Shown here: one piece after another, positions 24,568-34,900 of the stretch | Position numbering within the stretch: the stretch's first letter is position 1 | Layout: each line of letters opens with the position of its first letter | Source: Oscillospiraceae bacterium | GTDB taxonomy: Bacteria > Bacillota > Clostridia > Oscillospirales > Ruminococcaceae | DNA: 46,384 nt | NCBI GenBank assembly: GCA_017435745.1 | Contig: JAFSEN010000080.1 | Location: forward strand, 1-46,384 | Reading direction: 5' to 3' | Program-made: the position numbers and the translations under genes | Notes under the pieces: generated by a model | Databases searched by the model: none | What the model was told of the DNA's origin: nothing | The model's input: the letters and a program-made list of their open reading frames with translations, nothing else

Positions 24568-27500
24568 ATGACAGAAACACAGAAAAGGATAGAGGCTTAT
24601 CAGAATCTTCTTCCGGGAATCAGAGAAAAGGTGACGGCGGTGGCGCTTTTGCTTGCGCTTTCTGTAATCATGCTCACTTCTGCATCCTTTGCGTGGCTTA
24701 CAATTTCCCGCGCACCGGAAGTTACCGCGGTAAGCACCAACATCGCCGCAAACGGCAACCTTGAGATTGCGCTGGCGACAGGGGATGGAACAATTGCTCC
24801 GGGAGAATCTCAAGTCGGAGATTCTATGGCGACGCAGGATGTCAAATTGGCGAACATCACTTGGGGTAACCTTATCAACCTTGGCGACCCGAGTTACGGA
24901 CTTGATAACCTTGTTTTAAGACCGGCACAGCTTGGAACTGGTAACCTTAACAGAGACCCGCTGGTTGCAGCGGGATATGATTCCCAAGGTCGTATAACCG
25001 GTTTGAACGCTGATTTTGGTTATGCAAAATGGCATGTGGAAGACGAAGAAGATGACGGTATATTTAAGATAACAAATGAATTTGGCGTCAGAGCTATATC
25101 CTCAGTTACATATAAAGATATAACGAGCGATAGCATTTCAAGAGAATATAGACGAATGCTTTCCGAAGCATCCAGCTTGAATGCTTTGGCACAAAATACA
25201 TATTTATCGCTTAACGACGGGGGAAAATCAGGAGGATATATTGATACTCTTTCAAAGCTTGTCGGAAGTTACGCTGAAGAACATCTAGGTCAAAGTTCAA
25301 AAAAAGTTACCAAGCAGCAGCTTAATACTCTTAAAGGTATGTATGATGTGCTGATTGATGCATATGAGCAGGAAGCGGAAGCGATAGCAATGTGCATTAA
25401 TATTCAGATTTATCTTAAGGACAGAGTAAAAGATAACGCAATTTATACGGGAGATATGTTATTTAACCTTTCGAATTCCGATATAACTAATTTACAAAAC
25501 GGAACCAACGGAGTTAAAATAAACAATCTCATAAAGTTTTTGAGCGACTACAAAAAAATTAAAAATACAGATTATCCGAAGTTAGAGAAAATATACGATG
25601 AATGTCCCAGCGATGGTGTTACGTTTGGGGAAATCGATTTTTTGATCAATACACTTGTAGATATGAATACAGCTACAATCAACGATCAGACTGTAAGTCA
25701 GTTTGCAGATAATGCAATGAATAACATTGGCTCTGTTTTAGGAGGGAGCTTGACGGTAAAAATTAAAGGAGGAGCCCTGTTTAATATTGAGGAGAGAACC
25801 GGGGCAAGAATAAAAATAAGCACGAAGATACCGATATTATTTTTATCTCCTAGTGCCAATATTACCACAAACGCGACTAACAACTATTTTGAAAGTGACG
25901 TATCACATATTAATAACGCTGCAGGAAATATGAGTTCAAAAACAGATGCTGTAGCGGAAGATACTTTTGGCCTTGCGGTTGATCTGTGGGTAAGAACAAA
26001 CGCACCTAACAGCTACCTTATTCTTGAGGGAAGCCTTAAACGAAGCGAAGAAGAAAGAGAAGTTGAACTTACCACAAAAAACTCAAAAGGTGAAACTGTA
26101 CCGGTTTATAAGATAAGCAGGGTGGAAGATGTTGTTGTTGGCGATATTGAAATGACAATGACAAATGACTACCAAATATATGAGGACGATGCTTTAATTT
26201 GGAAAAACTCCGTAGATAAAGAAGTATTCAACCTAAAAACAGGTGAACTGCCGTTAAAAACAGAAAGAAAGATAACGATTGATGGAAAAGAATTAAGCCT
26301 TTATTCCCTTAAAAGGGATAATATGGAATATATGCTTTATCAGGAAGAAGGAAGAGCTTGGTTTAAAGTGGATGATAATACCATCTTCCCTCTTTATGAA
26401 AGCGATGGAGAACCAACACCTGTAATAGTAACTATACGCGATATAATCGGATACGAAGGCGAAAACCGTGTTTGGGATAGCGAAAATCTTGTAAGCGCAG
26501 ATATGATTTCCACAACACAAGGTACAGGAAGCTGCTATGTTTATTATATAGATTCTCCTGAAGATCATGAGAGAAGCCTTGGGATGCTTAAAGCGATGGA
26601 AGTCGCATTTGTAGGTGAGGATGGAAAATTGCTTGTAAAAGCATATATGGATACAGATAATGCTTATGAAGATAACGGACGTGTTACTGTTCCTCTTATA
26701 ATAGACCCTATGGTGCAACCGATGGGAACGGATTCCGAAGGAAATGAAATTCGCGGCATTACACATCTTGAGCAGAATACTCCAACTCGTATAACGGCCA
26801 TTGTGTATCTTAACGGCGAAAAACTTGAAAATGATGATGTTCTTTCCGCTGCGGATATCCAGGGACAGCTCAATATCCAGTTTGGAAGCAGCCATAATCT
26901 TGAACCTATCAAAAATGAACAACTTGAGGTTTCTGCGTTGAAAGTTTCCGCAGAAGTAAGCCCACTTTCCGAAGATCTTACAACAACAGTTACGGTTTCT
27001 ATTGACAGCACAATCGAAATGCGTGACAGTATTGTAAAGGCATTTTTCCTCCGTAAAATCAACTCTGCACAGGGTTCGCGAGAAGATGATATGACTTTCA
27101 CAAAAGAAGCGGACGGAAAATGGAGAGCCACATATACTTTCAAAACCCCTGGAAAATATGTACTTCGTACGATAACGATTGATGGTAAGGAATATGTTCT
27201 TGAAAATCCTCCGGAAATTGAGATTGAAGGTTTTGCAGTACAGTCTGTTTCTTGCGAAGCACTGAGCGGAAGTGAAAAAAGAGTAACAGTACTTACTGCA
27301 GATGAGCATTTTGATACAAATGTTCGAGTAATGTTTGCGACAAACGAAGAACATAATATTCCGAGTACAGTTAAAGGCCAGTTCCAGAACATGGAAGATG
27401 GTTCGGTGGTAACCATAAGCTTTGCTTTGAGTTCGCAAGGTTATTGGGAAGGTAAAGCAATATTCCAATCCTCCGGAGATTATGAATTCAGATATCTTAT

Positions 27501-29829
27501 CGTAGATGACGCAATTCAGGATCTTGCCGCCGATGATGAAGCCTTGGATAAACGTTTTTATTTAAACCTCAATCTCGGTATAAAGGTTGAAATCGAGGCA
27601 TATGAGGAAACTTCTATCCTGTTTGTTCCGGAGGAAATGACCGAGGAACAGAAACTTATCGAATTGGGCGTAAAGATTAAGGACAATAATGGCGATGAAA
27701 TAAGAGGTATTTCTGGCGCAAAACTATATTACAGCTCAGCAACATCCGGTTCGGATTACATGGACACAGACCTTATCTGGAACGTGGACGACTATAAAGG
27801 TGCGCTCCAGACATTAAGCGCAGGTATCGGAAAATGGGAATTCAACAGAGTTACTATTGGCAAAAGTGTTATTACAAAAGCAACAAAAGCCCCGACAATT
27901 GCGCTCATGTCGCCAAATCCTCCTGCATATCAAAGTTCCGGAACACCAGGATATCAGTATGTCGGCTCAAGCGTATATATGAGCGCGTTTGTTTCCGATT
28001 CGGATACCGCCTTGATGAAAGCTTATTTAATCAAGGACGGGGAGACCAACGGACAATGGATAGATCCTCAGCCGACAATTCCGGGTCAGGCAGGCAGCGA
28101 GGGCAAGGAATGGAGATTTACAATTCCGGCTGATGATAATGAAGGAAATTATCAGCCCGCAACATGGAAACTCACCAAACTAAAAGTCTGGAACGTATAT
28201 GACACCGACGGAACTTTGCTTGATGAAAATAATCCGATAGAAATCAATGTTGAAGGAAACTCTACTGTCCTTTATGAAGATGTATATCTCGGCGGAATCG
28301 ATTTGGGACAGACCGATTCTCCGGAAAACACTCCTATTAATGGTGGAAACGCATTTGCCGAATATACCATCAATCAAGCATGGTTTAAAGTTAACTTTGT
28401 TGATGTTGAGGGAGGAACTGTAGGCTCTCAGAATTTCCTTGATTATGGATATCTTACTTTTGAATATGTCGGAAATTCCGGACCTTACGGACACTACACT
28501 ACGAGTAGCAGCATAAATTATTCGTTCGAAATTGAACTTACAGGTTTGTCGAACGGAACGATGCAGGTTATCAACGGCGGTGAAGGATTTAAATATGCCG
28601 GTGAATACGAAGTCGGTTTGAGATATAAGGTTAAAAATGTTGATGGAGAAGTGGTTTATACACACGATGATCTGGAAGAAATGGGAATCGAACTTTCCGA
28701 TGTTATTGTAAAATCGAACAAGCCCACTGTAGAGATTATCAATGTTGGTTCAACAAACAGCGATATTAACGGCAGCGGAGCGTATCGTGTTTACACCGCA
28801 TCTGAACCTAATGCCAACACTATACTTATAGGTGGAGATTCCGGAACAAAATTCTCTACATTTAATCTTGAAAGTGCTTCTGTATATATTCAGGTTCCTG
28901 CTAAAAACGGTAGCTATGATACAAACAAAGCGTATGCTTACGCTCCTACCGTAACGCTTAAGCTTTCAAACATTGCAACCGGATATACAGCTGCTTCGAT
29001 GGTATTTGAAACACAGAATGTAAATTCCAACAATTCGACATTCAATTTTGGAGGAGCCACAACCGCAACCGCATCTGTTGGTAATGCAATATCCGGAACA
29101 GTTTCCGGAAATACGGTGGCAACATATCCGAAATGTTATCCGGCAGGAACGATGACTCAGAATATGATAACCATAACTTATGGAGATTATACTTTTGAGG
29201 CAGAAATTTCCAAGACCATAACTATCGAAAACAAACAGAGCCCGCTTTATGCAAACGTTGTTATTGGCGAGGATTCCTATCCAGGAAGCAAAAACCTTGT
29301 AATATTCAGTACGAACGGAAAAACCGTTACACTTCCCAACGCAAGTTTGGTTGATCTTGAATGGGATGACAGCACCTCGACAACCACACCAAGAGTTTTT
29401 ACTGAAACCAAAAAAACACCTAATGGAACGTATTATGAAACTTGGAGGAGTGGTTGTAACAACCAATATCAGGCATACACATTGTATGAATTTGAACAAG
29501 AAGCCATAACGACCACAACAACTAATACAACTAAATGGAAAATAACGGGTTGGAGAATAAATGGTGTGGAATATGCTCCGGGTGCAATTATAGAAATTGA
29601 AGAAGGCGCAAATGTCGAGGCTATATTGGAATACAATGTACTCGCTCCTGTAGAAATCCAAACAAAGATAACGCAGACCGGAATATATTTCGAGCGTGGA
29701 AACGATACAACAGGAGATCCGCCTACAGGTTATACAAATATTACAGAATGTGAATATAGACAATATATGGATGAATATAGCGATAAAGGAGTTAAAACGG
29801 TTCTTACAGAAAATGAAACAACCATATGA
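24568..29829 (+). CDS. Giant SipW-type protein with TasA-like head and beta-sandwich tail
   Basis: 1753 residues. The N-terminus has a SipW-type zone ASFAWLTISRAPEVTAV (39-55) and IAANGNLEIALATGDG, nearly the same as in the 9756 protein; ITWGNLINL and DLWVRTNAPNSYLIL also match. The head module closes with IVYLNGEKLENDDV and NIQFGSSHNLEPI near residues 742-785, again like 9756. From about 790 on, repeated beta-sandwich-like units follow (SVSCEALSGSEKRVTV and others), then Ser/Thr/Asn-rich segments. No C-terminal anchor is present, so it should be held through its head module or by polymerisation. GGAGGTG precedes ATG 24568. It looks like a fibre subunit extended by adhesin domains. Its base composition is more AT-rich than the genes before it. 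Confidence 0.78.
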   Translation: MTETQKRIEAYQNLLPGIREKVTAVALLLALSVIMLTSASFAWLTISRAPEVTAVSTNIAANGNLEIALATGDGTIAPGESQVGDSMATQDVKLANITWGNLINLGDPSYGLDNLVLRPAQLGTGNLNRDPLVAAGYDSQGRITGLNADFGYAKWHVEDEEDDGIFKITNEFGVRAISSVTYKDITSDSISREYRRMLSEASSLNALAQNTYLSLNDGGKSGGYIDTLSKLVGSYAEEHLGQSSKKVTKQQLNTLKGMYDVLIDAYEQEAEAIAMCINIQIYLKDRVKDNAIYTGDMLFNLSNSDITNLQNGTNGVKINNLIKFLSDYKKIKNTDYPKLEKIYDECPSDGVTFGEIDFLINTLVDMNTATINDQTVSQFADNAMNNIGSVLGGSLTVKIKGGALFNIEERTGARIKISTKIPILFLSPSANITTNATNNYFESDVSHINNAAGNMSSKTDAVAEDTFGLAVDLWVRTNAPNSYLILEGSLKRSEEEREVELTTKNSKGETVPVYKISRVEDVVVGDIEMTMTNDYQIYEDDALIWKNSVDKEVFNLKTGELPLKTERKITIDGKELSLYSLKRDNMEYMLYQEEGRAWFKVDDNTIFPLYESDGEPTPVIVTIRDIIGYEGENRVWDSENLVSADMISTTQGTGSCYVYYIDSPEDHERSLGMLKAMEVAFVGEDGKLLVKAYMDTDNAYEDNGRVTVPLIIDPMVQPMGTDSEGNEIRGITHLEQNTPTRITAIVYLNGEKLENDDVLSAADIQGQLNIQFGSSHNLEPIKNEQLEVSALKVSAEVSPLSEDLTTTVTVSIDSTIEMRDSIVKAFFLRKINSAQGSREDDMTFTKEADGKWRATYTFKTPGKYVLRTITIDGKEYVLENPPEIEIEGFAVQSVSCEALSGSEKRVTVLTADEHFDTNVRVMFATNEEHNIPSTVKGQFQNMEDGSVVTISFALSSQGYWEGKAIFQSSGDYEFRYLIVDDAIQDLAADDEALDKRFYLNLNLGIKVEIEAYEETSILFVPEEMTEEQKLIELGVKIKDNNGDEIRGISGAKLYYSSATSGSDYMDTDLIWNVDDYKGALQTLSAGIGKWEFNRVTIGKSVITKATKAPTIALMSPNPPAYQSSGTPGYQYVGSSVYMSAFVSDSDTALMKAYLIKDGETNGQWIDPQPTIPGQAGSEGKEWRFTIPADDNEGNYQPATWKLTKLKVWNVYDTDGTLLDENNPIEINVEGNSTVLYEDVYLGGIDLGQTDSPENTPINGGNAFAEYTINQAWFKVNFVDVEGGTVGSQNFLDYGYLTFEYVGNSGPYGHYTTSSSINYSFEIELTGLSNGTMQVINGGEGFKYAGEYEVGLRYKVKNVDGEVVYTHDDLEEMGIELSDVIVKSNKPTVEIINVGSTNSDINGSGAYRVYTASEPNANTILIGGDSGTKFSTFNLESASVYIQVPAKNGSYDTNKAYAYAPTVTLKLSNIATGYTAASMVFETQNVNSNNSTFNFGGATTATASVGNAISGTVSGNTVATYPKCYPAGTMTQNMITITYGDYTFEAEISKTITIENKQSPLYANVVIGEDSYPGSKNLVIFSTNGKTVTLPNASLVDLEWDDSTSTTTPRVFTETKKTPNGTYYETWRSGCNNQYQAYTLYEFEQEAITTTTTNTTKWKITGWRINGVEYAPGAIIEIEEGANVEAILEYNVLAPVEIQTKITQTGIYFERGNDTTGDPPTGYTNITECEYRQYMDEYSDKGVKTVLTENETTI

Positions 29830-29868
29830 TGATTTTATTATCATCAATAACCAGTCCTAATTTAAAAA

Positions 29869-29910
29869 AGGTCAGCCCTTAAAAAAGGGCTGACCTGCAG
29901 CAAAAATTTT
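29869..29910 (+). terminator. Hairpin after the giant gene
   Basis: AGGTCAGCCCTT at 29869-29880 pairs with AAGGGCTGACCT at 29885-29896 over 12 bp. A run of T follows after a short GCAGCAAAAA gap. It may be a partial terminator, lowering expression of the LRR gene behind it. Confidence 0.65.
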
Positions 29911-29932
29911 TTATAGTAAGGAGGCACCAACA

Positions 29933-31708
29933 ATGCTTGAAAGAATAAATAAATATTTTCCGCGGCTTTTGGCGGTGCTTTTTGCGGTCATAATCATTTT
30001 TATTTCTGCCCCGATAGTTTATGCCGAAGAAGGAACCTGCGGAAGCAATCTTACATGGAGTTTTTCAGCAGGAACCCTTACAATTTCCGGTTCGGGAGAA
30101 ATGTACAGTTACAACGATAAGAATTATGCGCCTTGGTATGATTTAAGGGAGGACATAGTCCGTATTGTTCTTCCGGAAGGATTAACTTCCATCGGCAGAC
30201 TTGCTTTTTATGAATGTAAAAACATTTCTTCGGTAACGATTCCCTCTTCGGTAAAAACAATAGGCGAGAGTGCTTTTGCTTTCTGTGAAAATATACAGAT
30301 AATGAACATAGGTAAGGCAGTGGAGATTATCGGAAAATCAGCTTTTTCGGATTGCTATTCGATTACAGCAATAAAGCTTCCCAATTCATTGTTTTCCATT
30401 GGTACAAAAGCATTCTATAGATGCGAAACCATTACAACGATAACGGTTCCCGCAAATGTTACCAAAATGGGAACATCGGTTTTTTCATATTGTAAAAACC
30501 TTGTTTCTGCAACGATAAATGCTAACATTTCAGAACTTCCGGAATATACTTTTTATGGATGCGAAAAACTGAGTACCGTAAAACTTCCGGACAGTATTAC
30601 TGAAATAAGCGATTATTCTTTTGAAGGCTGCAATATGCTTGATACGGTTTATTATAATGGAGAAAACATTGAACGGGAAGAACTTCAGGAAAAAATTGAA
30701 GAAAGTGCACCTTCCTTTGAAGAAAACGGAAGTGTTTCTTCCGGAGAGGTTGGAAATGTGAGCGGAACAAACATATTTGTTGAAAATCCGGATGGAAGCG
30801 TTCATTTGGAATCAACAACAGTTGAACAAGACGAGAATTCAACTGTTTCAACAAACAGTAATGCAACAATTAATCTAGACGGAAGTGTAACGGATGTTGT
30901 TACAGAGATGGATGTTGTTGTAAACAATGATTCCGGCTGGACAGAAGCTGTTGATTCAACAAAAGATGTGCTCAATGAGTACGGAACCAATGAGGACGGA
31001 AGCGAAAACCACGTTGATATGTATCTTTACCTTGAGGAAGGAGCTTCTATCGACAGCACTTTTGTCGAAACCATTGCAGGAAAAGACATAACAGTAACCA
31101 TTATGACCGCGGACGGTTCCGTATGGAAGCTGAACGGTAAGGATATTGACGTTGCGGCTCTTTCCGGAGAATACAATCTTTCCTATGTTCTTGAACCGGG
31201 AACACCGGAACTTTGTGAAGAACTTGGAGTGAGCACTTGCTTTGTGCTCAAATTTCTTGCTCCGGCGGAAGTCAATGCGGAAGTGCTCATTCGCATTGGA
31301 CCTTCTTATGGAAGACAGAATGCAACCCTATTCCAGAAGGATAAAAAGGAACTTGAACGTCTGCAGAGCGTTGTGGTTGACGGCGAAGGATATGCTCATT
31401 TTTATCTTGGTTCTGTAAGCGACAAAACGGAATATTATATTGCTATGAACCTTCCCGGTGCAGCGGAGGAAGCAATCGTTCCGGAGAATATGATGGCTGA
31501 ATACGGCAACCTTGAATATACCGAGCCGATCCAGTACGAGATAACGGGAAGAAAATCTTCCTGGGGAATGAACCTTGGACAGGTAATGGGAATTCTTGGA
31601 ATTGTTATGGCTGCAGTCATAATTTTCGTTGGCGGAATCATGTTTATGTGGAATAAAGCAAGGCTTAAAAACGGCTATGTTCCAAAATTTGATGACGACG
31701 AAGAATAA
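29933..31708 (+). CDS. BspA-type leucine-rich-repeat membrane-anchored protein
   Basis: 591 residues. Signal peptide (1-31), a bacterial beta strand pair (LTWSFSAGTLTISGSG), then about seven BspA/TpLRR-type repeats of 22-23 residues (about 78-240; units like LTSIGRLAFYECKNISSVTI). Next comes an acidic Ser/Val/Asn region, a globular domain, one C-terminal TM helix (about 550-572) and a short cytoplasmic tail ending FDDDEE. Such LRRs bind host or neighbour proteins on the cell surface. AAGGAGG precedes ATG 29933. It shares the signal-ectodomain-TM-acidic-tail plan with the products at 5361 and, without the tail, 38996. It closes the locus before a strong terminator. Confidence 0.85.
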   Translation: MLERINKYFPRLLAVLFAVIIIFISAPIVYAEEGTCGSNLTWSFSAGTLTISGSGEMYSYNDKNYAPWYDLREDIVRIVLPEGLTSIGRLAFYECKNISSVTIPSSVKTIGESAFAFCENIQIMNIGKAVEIIGKSAFSDCYSITAIKLPNSLFSIGTKAFYRCETITTITVPANVTKMGTSVFSYCKNLVSATINANISELPEYTFYGCEKLSTVKLPDSITEISDYSFEGCNMLDTVYYNGENIEREELQEKIEESAPSFEENGSVSSGEVGNVSGTNIFVENPDGSVHLESTTVEQDENSTVSTNSNATINLDGSVTDVVTEMDVVVNNDSGWTEAVDSTKDVLNEYGTNEDGSENHVDMYLYLEEGASIDSTFVETIAGKDITVTIMTADGSVWKLNGKDIDVAALSGEYNLSYVLEPGTPELCEELGVSTCFVLKFLAPAEVNAEVLIRIGPSYGRQNATLFQKDKKELERLQSVVVDGEGYAHFYLGSVSDKTEYYIAMNLPGAAEEAIVPENMMAEYGNLEYTEPIQYEITGRKSSWGMNLGQVMGILGIVMAAVIIFVGGIMFMWNKARLKNGYVPKFDDDEE

Positions 31709-31719
31709 ATTTTTCGATA

Positions 31720-31750
31720 AAAATACCCGGGGAAAATCCCGGGTATTTTT
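31720..31750 (+). terminator. Strong terminator closing the surface locus
   Basis: AAATACCCGGG at 31721-31731 pairs with CCCGGGTATTT at 31738-31748, 6-base loop, T run after it. Confidence 0.9.
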
Positions 31751-31784
31751 GTGCTATTTTATTACCATTTTGACTGAAAAAAAC

Positions 31785-31813
31785 TTGCATATTGTATGGA
31801 AGTGTGATAGAAT
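31785..31813 (+). promoter_or_regulatory. Promoter of the 2299-residue wall protein
   Basis: TTGCAT at 31785-31790, 17-bp spacer, TAGAAT at 31808-31813. The untranslated leader is about 115 bases. Confidence 0.6.
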
Positions 31814-31936
31814 ATTATCGAATAGTTATAGCCGTATTATGCCTTTTTTTGGAAAAAGCAAGTTTGCGGATTCAAAATCAGGTAAAAATCGGCTTGAAAT
31901 CTGTATGTTTTTACATACATAACTATAGGAGGAGAT

Positions 31937-34900
31937 ATGATGAAAACCAAAACCCCGATTCTGTCGCGTTGTTTGGCAATGCTCCTTGCGTTGGTTCTTT
32001 CTTTTGCCAACGTTCCGGGTCTTGTTGTAACTGCATTTGCGGCAGATAAAGTTGTTTCGGCGGGTTCTGTTATTGCAGATAACTATGAACTTACTGAAGC
32101 AGAAGAAGCACTTCTTAACTCCGGATATCTTGCAGGAGATTATACCATTGAGTATGATTTCCCCAAAGAATCTGATGTTGAAGTAGATGCCGAGAACAAA
32201 ATAATTACTGCAGCCAAGAAAAATGGCTGGAAAGCGGAAACCGCAGTAGTTGCTGTTGAAGGTGAAGAGGACAAAGATGTAACTCTTACCGATAAAGGCG
32301 ATTATACTGAAGGCACTTATACCTATGATGGTCATGCTTTTACTGTAAAAGTAAATTATGTTCTCGAACAGAATATTGATAATCAGGAACAGATGCTTAA
32401 TGCAATTGTTTCTCTCGTAAGCGGCGTAGAAGCTCTTGATGCAGGATATGAATCGGAGACCAACCTTGGAACTGTTATACTTGCTCTTGATGTTCTTGGC
32501 GACCTTGCAGACGGTATAGAAATGAAATTTTCTGGAGGCGGAAGCATTTCTGCACAGTTTGGCCCTGATGCAATAGCTGCAATAGAAGCATTTGAAGCTG
32601 AAAGCAAGGCTAATGGAGGAAAACTTGATCTTCAGGTTATGAATATGGCTTATGCAACCGGCGCTTCCAAACTTGAGTATGTTCTCAAAAACGGCGCGGA
32701 TTACAGAGAATGCCTTGCGGAAACCCATAGCAACATTTCCGCAATCATCAATGACCCGCTCTGCAACAACGCCATTCTTGATAGCTATCTCCAGAGCAGC
32801 GACCCCGCAGGTCATACTCAATGGATGGCTTTCAAGAACATTATGCATGACCTTGAAGAAACCCTTGAGGCTGCAATGAATTGCAACTGGACTGCAGCAG
32901 AAAAAGGAACTGCACTTGTTTATGGTGGCGACGAATTTGACAGCTATGTTGATCTTGATGCTAAAGTTGCGGCTATCAACGAAATTTCCACTGTAACCGT
33001 AACTAATCCTCTTACTATTGCAGAAAAGGTTGTTACTGCAAACATGAACACCAAAAACGTTGCAGTAAAAGTTGTTCTCAATGTTGTTGAAAATGCAGCT
33101 GATTCCGCTGTACTCGTTGAATATGCTCCCAAAGAAGCAGTTATCATTGTAAACGAGGACGCAACTGAAGAAGAAATTACTGCAAAAGTTGTTGAAACCA
33201 AAATTGAAGAAGAAGCAATTGCAGCATGGGGCGATAAATATGTTGCAGATCATTATAATAGAGAAGTAATCGTAGAAGGAAATGCTTATACTGTAAGCTA
33301 TTCCCCCAAAACTTATGCTGTAACCGGTTTTGTAACTTTGAATGTTCCTTACGGATACAAACTTACTCTTCCTAAATATAATAATGCCGAAGATTCCGAA
33401 AATCCCCAGGCATACGATTATTTTGTCGGCGGCGTTAAAACTGCAGAAGGAACCGTAGTTGAAATCCTTGGAAATGTCGAGATTACCCGCAGCATCGGTA
33501 AAGCCTATGCTGTAGGAAACCTTTATACTATCGTTGCAGATAACTACGGTGATGATGTTGTTAAAGCAATCCTCAAATCCGGAGCACTTTTCGGAAATGA
33601 AGTTATCAGCTACCGTAAACCCGACCCGGCAGACGCAGGTTCAATCCTTACTCTTAAGGACGGAATTCTCAGCGCTGCAAATTATCCCTCCAACTACAAC
33701 AATTTCGATTGGAAACCTGAAACTTACAATGTAAACGGAAATAATAATGCATTTTCCGGAAACACTGTTGAAGGCCTTGAAGACGCAAAAGAAGTAAAAG
33801 TTCAGTACAAACTTCTTCTCGAAAACTTCGGCCAGGAAAAAGCACAGGAAATCCTTGATCTTGCTGCAACTCTTAAAGCAGATGCTGAAGCACAGAAGAG
33901 TGCAATGGACAGCCTTAAGGGAATGAAAGATGACCTTGCAAAGCTTGACAGGTCTAAATTCGGTGCTCTTAACGGTGTTATAGAAACGACCGACTTTACT
34001 CCCGGCGATGGTCCCGACGGATATGATGATTTCACTGATGCAGAAAACCTCAGAATGCAGGAATATTTCTCTGATGTTGTAGGAAAAATCATCAATGGAC
34101 ACATTGCTCCCAACAACTATCTTAAAATTTATAACTTTGTTACTGCATATGAAGCAGAAGGCGATAATGGTCTTGCTTATTATTATAAAAATGCAGATGC
34201 AATCATTAACGAAGTTACTAAACTTGCGAGCTACCTCGGTGATATGACCAAAGAGGAAGAAGCTCTTAAAATCATGGTAACTGCTGCAGGTTTCCCTGAT
34301 TACGCAGATAAAATTTCTGACGTAGAAACCAAGCTCAAGGATTACCTTGCAGATCTTTCTGCTCCCAATGAAGCAATCAATGTTGAAGGAGACCTTACCG
34401 CACTTATTGCTGCTCTCAACATGGAAGGCGACGCAGTATGCACTGCAACAGGTGCTCCTTATATCAGATCTGAAGTTCTTACCGCTATGGATGAAAGCCA
34501 GGTCAACGTTCAGGTTATCATCAGCACTTCCTACGGCAATGCAACCGTAACAACTCCTTCTATGGATAAAAACACTGTCCTTGACCAGGCTGTTGTAAAC
34601 GAACTTAAAGCAGCTGTTGAAGCAGAGGTTGCAAAACTTCTCAAAGCAGATGCAAAATATTATAATCTTGCAGTCGAAGGCAATAAAGTTGAAGATCTCG
34701 TTGGCACCGAAGTAGATGCACAGATCAACATTTATTATACTTATTCTGCAAAAGATTACACCGTAGTAATCGAAGGTGTTGCCGGTACTCAGACTATTAC
34801 CGTAGATAATCTCAGCATTAATCTTCCTAAACATGAAAAGGAAGAAGAAGGCTGGGAATACAGATATGTAATCGACGGTGAAGAAGGCATTACTGCTACC

